The notes under the pieces: model-generated
What the model was told of the DNA's origin: nothing
The model's input: the letters and a program-made list of their open reading frames with translations, nothing else
Database searches by the model: none
Shown: positions 24,092 through 31,479 of the stretch, piece by piece
Numbering within the stretch: position 1 is the stretch's first letter
Layout: each line of letters opens with the position of its first letter
NCBI GenBank assembly: GCA_964525605.1
Contig: CAZGKT010000007.1
Coordinates: forward strand, 73,454-137,453
DNA: 64,000 nucleotides
Direction: 5' to 3'
From: CAVTWJ01 sp964525605
GTDB lineage: Bacteria > Oederibacteriota > Muellerivitia > Muellerivitales > Muellerivitaceae
Translations under genes and position numbers: made by a program

Positions 24092-25087
24092 GTGAAAAGA
24101 AAGCCAATGCCCCTGAAAACCCTGAAGAGAGCCTTTTTAGTCCTTTGTTTTTCCCTTGGGTTTGCGGTTAACGGCCCCTCCCTTGCAACAACGGTTGTTC
24201 AAGATTTCGACACGCAGGGTCTTACGGATATGCAAAGCATCTCGGATTTTGTTAATGGGGAATTCACCAAAAGCATGGGTTTTTATAGCACCTTAGGTTG
24301 GAATGACAACCCTTCCGTTTTCGATTTCATGGCCGGACCCCATTTTGAGATCGGGGTGGGCGGGGGAGTAGATCTCATCAAAGTGAATAGCCTCGGTGGA
24401 CTGACTCTTCCGGCCCTGCAGGCCTCTTCCAACGTCAGCCTGCCGGCTGATTTGCCCGCCCCTTTTCCAGCTGCCACCCTGCGGGTCGGGCTGTTCAACG
24501 GTTTAGACGTTGGAATTAAATTACTTTATCTCCCGGAAATCAATCTATCCAGCATTGGCTTTACAGGTAATTACACCGGGGTGGGCATCGACTTTCGCTA
24601 CAAAATCCTGGATGGAATCAAACTGCCTACCCTCACCGTGGAAGTAAACTGGGATGAGATGCAGGGGAGTTTGGGGCTGGGCACCGGAGTCAACCAAAGC
24701 TCCCAGTACATCGACGCGGGAACCACCTACAATGCCTCGGTCTCCGGCACCACGAATTATGCCCTGAATTGGAACGTAAGAAGTTTCGGAGCCAAATTGA
24801 TTGTTGGCAAAGACCTGTTGGTGGCCTTTCCCTATGCGGGGATTGGGTTTCAACGGAACTCGGGAACGGTGGTCTCTACGATCACGGGACAATTAACAAC
24901 TAATGTCAACAGCGAGTCCGGCGGTATCAATGCCAACGTTGTTTCCAACGGCATTCCCGTTGTCTTCGAACCCAAGTATCTGGCCGGACTCGATTTTGGC
25001 TCGGGCGAGGGGATTCACTGCAATTTGGAAGGCTCGTCCAATGGATCGGATCTCGCGGCCAGCATCGGTTTCAAAGTCATGTTTTGA
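24092..25087 (+). CDS. Outer-membrane beta-barrel protein, unknown
   Basis: 331 residues. The signal peptide ends around SLATT. The barrel is rich in Gly/Asn and alternating strands (PHFEIGVGGGVDLIKV; LRVGLFNGLDVGIKLLYLP; VGIDFRYKILDG) and ends SIGFKVMF, a BAM-type terminal aromatic. It looks like a small-to-medium barrel of the type annotated DUF6588-like; family is uncertain. GTG at 24092 or ATG at 24107 may start it. The next gene begins seven bases after the stop. Confidence 0.7.
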   Translation: MKRKPMPLKTLKRAFLVLCFSLGFAVNGPSLATTVVQDFDTQGLTDMQSISDFVNGEFTKSMGFYSTLGWNDNPSVFDFMAGPHFEIGVGGGVDLIKVNSLGGLTLPALQASSNVSLPADLPAPFPAATLRVGLFNGLDVGIKLLYLPEINLSSIGFTGNYTGVGIDFRYKILDGIKLPTLTVEVNWDEMQGSLGLGTGVNQSSQYIDAGTTYNASVSGTTNYALNWNVRSFGAKLIVGKDLLVAFPYAGIGFQRNSGTVVSTITGQLTTNVNSESGGINANVVSNGIPVVFEPKYLAGLDFGSGEGIHCNLEGSSNGSDLAASIGFKVMF

Positions 25088-25094
25088 GAGCGCT

Positions 25095-25304
25095 ATGCCT
25101 AACTTGAAGAAAACCAACGCCCTGTCTTATGTGGACGCCAAGGAATGCACCGGATGCGAATCCTGCACAGCCGCCGTGCCCAACGTTTTTCGCATGACCG
25201 TGGATGGCGTGGCCGAGGTTTTCAATCCCCAAGGGGATACGGAAGCGGCGATTCAGGACGCCATGGAAGCTTGTCCCGTGTCTTGCATCCACTGGAAGAA
25301 GTAA
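25095..25304 (+). CDS. Single [4Fe-4S] ferredoxin
   Basis: 69 residues. C18, C21 and C24 (CTGCESC) with C60 in CPVSC give the four ligands of a mono-cluster ferredoxin; C64 is an extra cysteine. The acidic middle and short length match the Thermotoga/Desulfovibrio-like one-cluster type that donates electrons in the cytoplasm. It sits between an outer-membrane barrel gene and a PilZ gene with gaps of only seven bases, an unusual mixed operon. No partner oxidoreductase is visible nearby. Confidence 0.85.
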   Translation: MPNLKKTNALSYVDAKECTGCESCTAAVPNVFRMTVDGVAEVFNPQGDTEAAIQDAMEACPVSCIHWKK

Positions 25305-25311
25305 GGGGCTC

Positions 25312-25770
25312 ATGGACATGAAATCAGGATGGATGGAAAAACGACAGTCCGAGCGGGTGGACGCCACCATCAAGGTGACCTATTTCACGATCCAGAAAGA
25401 GGAATTGGTCGCTTCCTTAGCTGATCCAGCCTATCAGACATCGACCGCAGACCATCTTCCCGAGCTTTCCAAGCGTTCGGCCACCCTGCATGCCATCACC
25501 CGGGACATTTCCATCGGCGGCATGTCACTGGTGGGTCAGGAAGCCTTTCCGGAAGAATGCGCCCTTCAAATCCAGCTTTATCTGCCGGGCCAGCCCATCC
25601 CGCTGAACCTACTGGCCGAGGTGGTGCGGGCGGTCCAGGAATCCAACAGTTCAACCGGGAACACCTTTCGCGCGGGCATCAAGATTCTCGCGCTCAACAA
25701 GCAGGATGTCGCGAAATTGGACAGGTTCCTGCTGGCGGAAAAGATCCGCCTTCGAAATGCCGGAAAATAA
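25312..25770 (+). CDS. PilZ-domain c-di-GMP receptor
   Basis: 152 residues. The PilZ ligand-binding motifs are visible: RQSER (residues 11-15) as RxxxR and DISIGGMSL as DxSxxG. The domain then runs through LQIQLYLPGQPIPLNLLAEVVRAVQE and GIKILAL. This would bind cyclic di-GMP and act on an unidentified partner. It begins seven bases after the ferredoxin stop and overlaps the HDAC-like gene. It may respond to the same pool as the EAL protein at 5629-6900 (inference). Confidence 0.85.
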   Translation: MDMKSGWMEKRQSERVDATIKVTYFTIQKEELVASLADPAYQTSTADHLPELSKRSATLHAITRDISIGGMSLVGQEAFPEECALQIQLYLPGQPIPLNLLAEVVRAVQESNSSTGNTFRAGIKILALNKQDVAKLDRFLLAEKIRLRNAGK

Positions 25771-26629
25771 ACTCGCCATCCTCACCAGCCTTCAATCCAC
25801 CCAATACCATATTCCGGGCCATCCGGAACATCCCAACCGCATTCTCCGAAGTCTGAACCACCTTCAAAAGATCCTGGCGCCCGATTTATTCCTGGAACCT
25901 TCCCCCATCCCCCTATGCGACGTGGAGGCGGTGCATGGGAAAGGACAGATCGAGCATGTGCGAAGGGAACTGCCCCTGGACCAGGACACCCCCGGAGTGA
26001 AGGGTATATACGAGGCCAGTCTTCTTTCGGCGGGCGCGGCTTATGGGGCGGCCCTTCTGGCTTTGGAAGGCCGGATACCTTTTTCCCTCATGCGTCCGCC
26101 AGGGCATCACGCCACCCCCCGGGAATCGATGGGGTTTTGCTACTTCAATTCTATGGCGGTCACATTGAACAAGCTGGTAGCCGAAGGGAAGATCCGAAGG
26201 GCCGCCGTGCTGGACCTGGATTGCCATCATGGCAACGGGACGGAAGAATTCTGCTTTAAAAAAGACCCTTTCCTTTGTATTTCCCTGCACCAATATCCCT
26301 GTTATCCCGGGACGGGATTGGAAAGCCTGGGAAACTGCCGAAACTATCCGCTGGCCCCGCAAACCCGCGAGGGGGTTTATTTCCCGGTCATGGAAAAGGC
26401 CATGGAGGAGATTCGCCGGTTCAAACCGGACCTGGTGGGGGTTTCCATGGGGTTTGATACTTATGAGCAAGACCCCCTGACCGATTTCGGCCTGACTCAA
26501 AAAGATTATTACGTGATGGGAAAGGCGGTATCCGCCCTAGGGTTCCCGGTTTTCTCGCTCTTAGAGGGAGGCTATCATCGCGACATGCCCGTTTTGATTG
26601 AGGAGTATTTGGCGGGGTTAACGGCTTAA
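25757..26629 (+). CDS. Histone-deacetylase-family amidohydrolase
   Basis: 290 residues, the class-II-like bacterial form (AcuC/acetylpolyamine-type). Active-site blocks are present: RPPGHHATPRESMGFCYFNSM (general-base His pair), DLDCHHGNGT (zinc Asp and His), SLHQYPCYPGTG, and GFDTYEQDP (second zinc Asp), then LLEGGYH. It hydrolyses an acetyl-amide; the substrate may be an acetylated lysine, polyamine or other amine. The start ATG overlaps the PilZ gene by 14 bases, so translation is probably coupled. Confidence 0.88.
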   Translation: MPENKLAILTSLQSTQYHIPGHPEHPNRILRSLNHLQKILAPDLFLEPSPIPLCDVEAVHGKGQIEHVRRELPLDQDTPGVKGIYEASLLSAGAAYGAALLALEGRIPFSLMRPPGHHATPRESMGFCYFNSMAVTLNKLVAEGKIRRAAVLDLDCHHGNGTEEFCFKKDPFLCISLHQYPCYPGTGLESLGNCRNYPLAPQTREGVYFPVMEKAMEEIRRFKPDLVGVSMGFDTYEQDPLTDFGLTQKDYYVMGKAVSALGFPVFSLLEGGYHRDMPVLIEEYLAGLTA

Positions 26630-26665
26630 AATACTAATTGCGTGGTTATTTTATGAGGTGGCTTT

Positions 26666-27436
26666 TTGAAAAATCCGATTATCACATTGCTCACCGATTT
26701 TGGAACGAAAGACCCTTTCGTCGGAACGATGAAGGGTGTCATCCTCGGCATTTGCCCCCAAGCGCAACTGGTGGATTTGACCCATGAGGTTCCACCCCAA
26801 GCGGTTCTAACCGGTTCCTTCCTTCTTCAATCCGTCATTGATTATTTTCCCAAGGGAACAGTTCATCTAGCGGTCGTGGATCCGGGGGTGGGAAGCCGGC
26901 GAAAGACCGTGGCCTTCAAGTCCCGGGGCCACTTTTTTGTAGGGCCGGATAATGGTTTGATTCCTGCCGCCCTGAAGTATTGGGGTATTGAGCAGACGGT
27001 GGAACTCACGGAAAAGAAATACAGACTATCCAACACCAGTTTTACCTTTCACGGGAGGGATGTCTTCGCCCCCGCAGCGGCCCATTTAGCCAAGGGAATC
27101 CTCCTGGCCAAGCTGGGCAAGAAAACCAACAACTGGGTATGGGGAGAAATCCCAAAACCCTTTAAGGCCGCTAAGGGTTGGGTGGGCGAGGTTTTGTGGG
27201 TGGATCGATTCGGCAATTTGATTACGAATCTTGAAAAAAAACACCTGCCCCATCCCTTTCGCTTAAGAATCGGCAAGGCGATCATCTTGAGCTTCATCAA
27301 CCATTACGTGGAGGTGAAGAAGGGAACGGTCGCCGCTTTGATAGGTTCGTCCGGCAAATTGGAAATTTCTGTGAGCGGCGGGAATGCCGCTCGGAAACTG
27401 GGAGTTGGAATTGGGGCGCAGGTAAATCTTTGTTAA
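26666..27436 (+). CDS. SAM hydroxide adenosyltransferase (SAM hydrolase, DUF62)
   Basis: 256 residues. LLTDFGTKDPFVGTMKGVI at the N-terminus and AVVDPGVGSRRKTVA, GPDNGLI and FHGRDVFAPAAAHLA mark the DUF62 family, whose members hydrolyse S-adenosylmethionine to adenosine and methionine; they are related to the fluorinase but use hydroxide. The C-terminal barrel (VDRFGNLITNL) is complete. The start is TTG with GAGGTGG upstream. No riboswitch is seen before it. Confidence 0.9.
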   Translation: MKNPIITLLTDFGTKDPFVGTMKGVILGICPQAQLVDLTHEVPPQAVLTGSFLLQSVIDYFPKGTVHLAVVDPGVGSRRKTVAFKSRGHFFVGPDNGLIPAALKYWGIEQTVELTEKKYRLSNTSFTFHGRDVFAPAAAHLAKGILLAKLGKKTNNWVWGEIPKPFKAAKGWVGEVLWVDRFGNLITNLEKKHLPHPFRLRIGKAIILSFINHYVEVKKGTVAALIGSSGKLEISVSGGNAARKLGVGIGAQVNLC

Positions 27437-27476
27437 TCATCATGAATGGTTACCTGTTGGATGGGGAGGATAAGCG

Positions 27477-27782
27477 GTGATCAAATATATCGTAGGTGCC
27501 TTGGTGGCCAGTTTTTTAGTGTTCTTTACTTGGGTGGTTTGGCCCTATCTGCAAGAAGTGCCCTGCCCGGCCTGCAATGGCAAAGCTTTTGTTCAAATTG
27601 GAATCATTGAGGTGCCGTGCCCCTATTGCAAAGGGGCTGGAAAAGTTCCGCCTTTCCAAAGGGATATTATTCTTCAGAAGTTGGAAGAGAAACGCAAACA
27701 GGAAGAGGCGGAGAGAAAACGGATGGAAGCCACCCCCCCGACGAGCGATTTCTCCACTCAACCCCAACCGGAAGGCCAGTGA
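27477..27782 (+). CDS. Small membrane-anchored CxxCxG zinc-finger protein
   Basis: 101 residues: one N-terminal transmembrane helix (3-24), then CPACNGKAF and CPYCKGAGK, two DnaJ-type CxxCxGx units that make one zinc site. A charged helix (LEEKRKQEEAERKR) and a polar tail follow. Start is GTG with GGGGAGGA upstream, 40 bases after the SAM hydrolase. It could bind unfolded protein or metal; function unknown. Confidence 0.65.
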   Translation: MIKYIVGALVASFLVFFTWVVWPYLQEVPCPACNGKAFVQIGIIEVPCPYCKGAGKVPPFQRDIILQKLEEKRKQEEAERKRMEATPPTSDFSTQPQPEGQ

Positions 27783-27789
27783 ATTAAGT

Positions 27790-28602
27790 TTAGCCCTTTT
27801 CCCTGGCTATCCATTTCTTTTCATCCGACCCGGCCCAAAGTATCTTGTGCATCTGCTGATGAATCTTTCCATTGCTGGCTAAGGCGTTTTGGGCCAACAG
27901 GTCGTAGGGCTTTCCGGAAATATCCGTCACCTTGCCGCCCGCTTCACGAATCAGCAAAATCCCCGCCGCCATGTCCCAGGCTTGGATGCCTCGCTCCCAG
28001 AATCCCTCGAACCTTCCCGCCGCCACATAGGCCAGGTTCATGGCTGCAGATCCATCCCGACGGACACCCTGGCTGTTCAAAACGAAGTTTTTGAAATTCT
28101 CAAAGTTATATAGGGTTTCTTTGACTCCATAGGCAAAACCGGTGCTCAAAAGGCTTTTGGAAAGATTTGATATAGAAGAAACTTTAATGCGTCGTCCATT
28201 CAAGAAAGCGTCCTTTCCCTTTTCAGCGGTAAAACATTCGTTATTCATGGCGTCGTAAATAACAGCCGCTATCGGTTCCTTTCCTTTAAGGAGGGCTATC
28301 GAAACGCAGAAAAAGGGATAAGCATGGGCGAAGTTGGTTGTGCCATCCAGGGGATCTACGATCCAGGTGAATTCTGAATCTCCGGCGCCCTGGCCGCTTT
28401 CCTCCCCCCAGAAATTAAAAGCGGGGAAGCGCTTATGCAGAACCGATTGAATCTTTTTCTCACAGGCCTTGTCCACCTGGGTGACAAGATTCAGGTTGTT
28501 ATCTTTTTTGATCTCCACGTGGAGGGCCTTGCCGTAAAAATGGCGGTGGATCTTTCCCGCGGCTTTTGCGGCTTCAATGGCGGTTCTTAAAAGGGGGTTC
28601 AT
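27790..28602 (-). CDS. suhB: Inositol monophosphatase family protein
   Basis: 270 residues. Metal-binding motifs are GEESG (66-70), DPLDGTTN (83-90) and the late WDMAAGILLIREAGG. It would dephosphorylate inositol-1-phosphate or a related sugar phosphate with Mg2+. In E. coli SuhB also influences rRNA transcription. The start at 28602 has AAGGA upstream; the frame extends further without support. It ends eight bases from the convergent zinc-finger gene. Confidence 0.88.
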   Translation of the reverse strand: MNPLLRTAIEAAKAAGKIHRHFYGKALHVEIKKDNNLNLVTQVDKACEKKIQSVLHKRFPAFNFWGEESGQGAGDSEFTWIVDPLDGTTNFAHAYPFFCVSIALLKGKEPIAAVIYDAMNNECFTAEKGKDAFLNGRRIKVSSISNLSKSLLSTGFAYGVKETLYNFENFKNFVLNSQGVRRDGSAAMNLAYVAAGRFEGFWERGIQAWDMAAGILLIREAGGKVTDISGKPYDLLAQNALASNGKIHQQMHKILWAGSDEKKWIAREKG

Positions 28603-28670
28603 AGGAATCCTTTTTGGTTTTGTAAAGGGGGATTCTAACAATCTTGTCACGCACCGTCCATGCGAGCCCC

Positions 28671-28699
28671 TTGACGGGAAAAAGTCCCGTTCCTATTTG
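28671..28699 (+). promoter_or_regulatory. hsp20 promoter with operator in the spacer
   Basis: TTGACG (28671-28676) and TATTTG (28694-28699) are 17 bases apart. The spacer contains ACGGGA-N5-TCCCGT (28674-28690), a perfect inverted repeat that would block RNA polymerase if bound. It is not the CIRCE element. A heat-shock repressor is a reasonable guess. Confidence 0.5.
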
Positions 28700-28740
28700 T
28701 ATCGGCAGAAAGACAAACAGAAACAAATTGGAGGTTCATC

Positions 28741-29202
28741 ATGAATTTGAATCAAATTTCTCGGTACTCGAACAACTCGGCTCGGCCCTGGGTGAATTCG
28801 CTGGATCAACTATTTGAAAGGGTCTTCCAGGACCATTTGGATCCGGAAGGGAAAGGGTTCGGCAGCACCTGGGTTCCGGCGGTGGATGTGGAAGAATCCG
28901 AGAACGAATATCTTTTCCGAGCCGAAATGCCTGGAATGAAGAAGGGGGACGTCAAAATTTCCCTGCTGGATAATGTTCTGACCCTCTCGGGCGAAAAGAA
29001 GACCGAAGAAAAAAAGTTGGACATGGATAAGAAATACCACCGGGTTGAAAGAAGTTACGGGAGTTTCCAGAGGAGTTTCGCCCTTTCCGCGCCTGTCAAG
29101 GCAGACGCCATTACAGCGTCCTATAAGGATGGGATTTTAGAAATCGTTGTTCCCAAGAGCGAAGAATCGAAACCGAAAGAAATCGATATTCAAGTTCGAT
29201 AA
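28741..29202 (+). CDS. hsp20: Small heat-shock protein Hsp20
   Basis: 153 residues with the alpha-crystallin domain at about 44-150: VPAVDVEESENEYLFRAEMPG, LDNVLTLSGEKK, and the DGILEIVVPK close to the end. These chaperones hold unfolding proteins in the cytoplasm without ATP. Single gene with its own promoter and terminator; likely heat induced. Upstream of the ATG is GGAGG. Confidence 0.95.
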   Translation: MNLNQISRYSNNSARPWVNSLDQLFERVFQDHLDPEGKGFGSTWVPAVDVEESENEYLFRAEMPGMKKGDVKISLLDNVLTLSGEKKTEEKKLDMDKKYHRVERSYGSFQRSFALSAPVKADAITASYKDGILEIVVPKSEESKPKEIDIQVR

Positions 29203-29248
29203 AAGGAAGGTGTCCCGTTTGATGTAAAACCCGTCTTTTATTCGGTAA

Positions 29249-29280
29249 AAAGCCCGGGATTTATTCCGGGCTTTTCTTTT
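29249..29280 (+). terminator. Terminator after hsp20
   Basis: AAAGCCCGG and CCGGGCTT pair around an AT loop, followed by a TTTCTTTT run. Confidence 0.75.
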
Positions 29281-29362
29281 GGGCCAAAAAGCAGGTGTTT
29301 TTCTTTTCGCCAACCTTTTATAATAAAAACGTTTCAAACCAACCTTTCCTCCCCTTGCAATT

Positions 29363-29465
29363 GAAAGCGTTTTCTAACGGAGGGAAGAAAACCCGAATGA
29401 CGTGAAAGCGCATGAAAGCCTTAAACCCAGATGAAACTTTTTTATTGTCAGAGGAAAAGCGCTTT
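29363..29465. promoter_or_regulatory. LacI-type operators before the LacI gene
   Basis: Three related words lie in 100 bases: GAAAGCGTTTTC (29363-29374), GAAAGCGCAT (29404-29413) and the perfect palindrome AAAGCGCTTT (29456-29465) within GGAAAAGCGCTTTGAC. The CpG-centred form is typical of LacI/CcpA-family operators. The last site is 20 bases before the regulator's ATG, which suggests autoregulation. Confidence 0.55.
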
Positions 29466-29485
29466 GACAGAAAGATGAGAACTTT

Positions 29486-30514
29486 ATGATCACCCATACC
29501 ATTTATGACGTGGCTGAGAAAGCCGGCGTTTCCATTTCAACCGTTTCACGCGTGTTGAACAACAATCCGAATGTGCTGGATGAAACCCGCCAAAAGGTTA
29601 TGAAGGTCATCGCTGAACTTCAATTCAAACCCAACCCGATCGCTCGGGGTTTGGTGGTGAAGCAAACCAATCTAATCGAGGTTTTTTTCTCCTGGGCGGG
29701 ATATGAATTTGGATTCAATAGTCCCTGGTACTCCGGAATCCTGGATGGAATCAACCAGGTTGTCCAGGAAAACCAGTACGGCATTCTGATTAACACCATC
29801 GCCGGAGTTTTCGATCCCCAGGAAGTTTACCGCCGGGTTTTCCACAATGCGGTGGATGGGGTTTTGATGGTTTCCCCTTACCTGGAAGAAAAAGAAGTGG
29901 CTCAATTAATGGAAAACCGGGTGCCGGTGGTTTTGATCGGATACCGAACCCTGAACCCCCATTTGGATTTCGTGGACAGCGATAATATGCAGGCGGCCGG
30001 ATTGGTGGTAGATCATCTGGTGAAGCTGGGCCACAAGAAAATCTCCATCATCACAGGCCAGCAAAAGGTTTCCCGAAACGCTTCGGATAGGCTCAGCGGT
30101 TTCAAACTCGCGATGCATCGCCACGGTTTGATTGTCCCCGACGACTATGTTGTTGAAGGTGATTTTTTGAGGGAATCGGGGGAAACGGCCATGCAGCGGC
30201 TACTCAGCCTGTCGAACCGGCCCACCGCGGTGTTTGCCAGCAACGACTTAATGGCTCTGGGGGCCTTGAAGGCCCTCGAAAAAGCCAAATTGAAAGCGGG
30301 AAAGGATATCGCCTTAGTGGGATTTGACGATATAGGCGAATCCGCGACTCATGCGGTTTCCCTGACGACCGTGAAACAGGATTACCACACGATTAGCGTG
30401 GAGGCCGCCCGAATTCTTTTGCAAAAAATCCAGAACCCCGAGCATTGGCGCCCCAAACAAATCCTGGTGCCAACCCAACTGGTGGTACGGACTTCCTGCG
30501 GGTCGAAAAAATAG
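29486..30514 (+). CDS. LacI-family transcriptional regulator
   Basis: 342 residues. The helix-turn-helix IYDVAEKAGVSISTVSRVLN is at the N-terminus, with the hinge helix ARGLVVKQ. The periplasmic-binding-like domain contains NAVDGVLMVSPY, VDSDNMQAAGLVVDHL, and FASNDLMALGALKALEKA. It would bind a sugar or sugar phosphate and control operators such as those just upstream. No sugar-transport operon is directly next to it, so the effector is unknown. A similar operator occurs at 63888, near the other end of the window. Confidence 0.93.
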   Translation: MITHTIYDVAEKAGVSISTVSRVLNNNPNVLDETRQKVMKVIAELQFKPNPIARGLVVKQTNLIEVFFSWAGYEFGFNSPWYSGILDGINQVVQENQYGILINTIAGVFDPQEVYRRVFHNAVDGVLMVSPYLEEKEVAQLMENRVPVVLIGYRTLNPHLDFVDSDNMQAAGLVVDHLVKLGHKKISIITGQQKVSRNASDRLSGFKLAMHRHGLIVPDDYVVEGDFLRESGETAMQRLLSLSNRPTAVFASNDLMALGALKALEKAKLKAGKDIALVGFDDIGESATHAVSLTTVKQDYHTISVEAARILLQKIQNPEHWRPKQILVPTQLVVRTSCGSKK

Positions 30515-30622
30515 CTTTTTCCTAAACCAGGGTCCCAAGAACGAAGATTGCGGGGCTCTCAGGTCGCTGTTACAATGCCAAGGTTGCGCGCCTCCTATGA
30601 CAAATTTACCTGAGGAAATGAT

Positions 30623-31408
30623 ATGAGACTTTTTCTGCAAACCCTGATTTTCGTCCTAGTCCTGGGCTTGATTTACCTGGTCGCTTCGGGCCTGGGTTTG
30701 ACGAAAGGGTTTAATAAGAAAAAAGAATCCAAGCGAATCCTGGTCATTAACGATTTCGAGGACCCTACCATGGATCTGGATTGGGGCACCGGCGGTTATG
30801 TGAAATTTGAGACATCCACCGAGAACCTGACCCACGGAAAGCGGTCCGCCATGGCTACTTTCCTGATTCAAGGGCAGTTTTACCCGACCCCCACCCTGGG
30901 TCCCAACGCGCCCCCCACTGCCACCCCCGCGCCCCCGACGCCCACGCCCAACCCGAAGGTCAAGGTTGTCCCTACGGCCCTGCCGAAGGGGAAGGTCAGT
31001 CCCACGCCCGTGGTGGAGACCACCCAGATGACCCCGCCCCCGGTTTCAAGTTGGCAGCCCACCCTGACCCTGGATACGAACTCGCCAACCCAATTGCGGG
31101 TTTATGATTGGTCCGAGTATGACACCTTGAACCTGGACGCCTTCAACCCGCAGGATCAGCCTGTGACTTGGCACATCCGAGTCGCTGACGCCAAGTCTTT
31201 TACTCATGAGTCGTGGGGAATATTGACCCCGAAGAAGGTGGCCAATCTAGCCGTGACTTTCACCGATTTAATTTCCGAGAGGCTAGACCTGACCAACATG
31301 AGGTCCATTCAATTCTGGGTGGATACGACGGGGTTGACCCAGCCACCGGTGGTTTACTTGGATTATCTCCGGCTCGAAGGCAACTTGATTCCTCCCAAGA
31401 AAAAATAG
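30623..31408 (+). CDS. Membrane-anchored CIA30-like protein with Pro/Thr linker
   Basis: 261 residues. An N-terminal membrane segment (residues 4-22) is followed by a beta-domain beginning VINDFEDPTMDLDWG, split by a long Pro/Thr insertion (about residues 90-140), and ending SIQFWVDTTGLTQPPVVYLDYLRLEG. The DFED start and final IQFW ... DYLRL pair match the CBM11/CIA30-like sandwiches elsewhere in the window. It is probably periplasmic and binds a glycan (inference). A terminator follows. Confidence 0.6.
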   Translation: MRLFLQTLIFVLVLGLIYLVASGLGLTKGFNKKKESKRILVINDFEDPTMDLDWGTGGYVKFETSTENLTHGKRSAMATFLIQGQFYPTPTLGPNAPPTATPAPPTPTPNPKVKVVPTALPKGKVSPTPVVETTQMTPPPVSSWQPTLTLDTNSPTQLRVYDWSEYDTLNLDAFNPQDQPVTWHIRVADAKSFTHESWGILTPKKVANLAVTFTDLISERLDLTNMRSIQFWVDTTGLTQPPVVYLDYLRLEGNLIPPKKK

Positions 31409-31428
31409 AAAAATTTTCTCGAAAAAAA

Positions 31429-31458
31429 GGGTTCGGGCGAAAGCCTGGACCCTTTTTT
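31429..31458 (+). terminator. Terminator after the CIA30-like gene
   Basis: GGGTTCGGGC, a GAAA loop and GCCTGGACCC (with G-U pairs) are followed by six T residues. Confidence 0.75.
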
Positions 31459-31479
31459 GTTTTGGTGTCCGGTTGTCAC

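Noticed and set aside
26630..26665. SAM riboswitch before the SAM hydrolase
   Set aside because: The gap is 36 bases, too short for any SAM riboswitch class, and no matching structure is seen.
29464..29469. TTGACA as -35 box of the LacI gene
   Set aside because: A -10 at the proper distance would fall inside the coding region after the conserved helix-turn-helix start, so it is probably coincidental or part of the operator.
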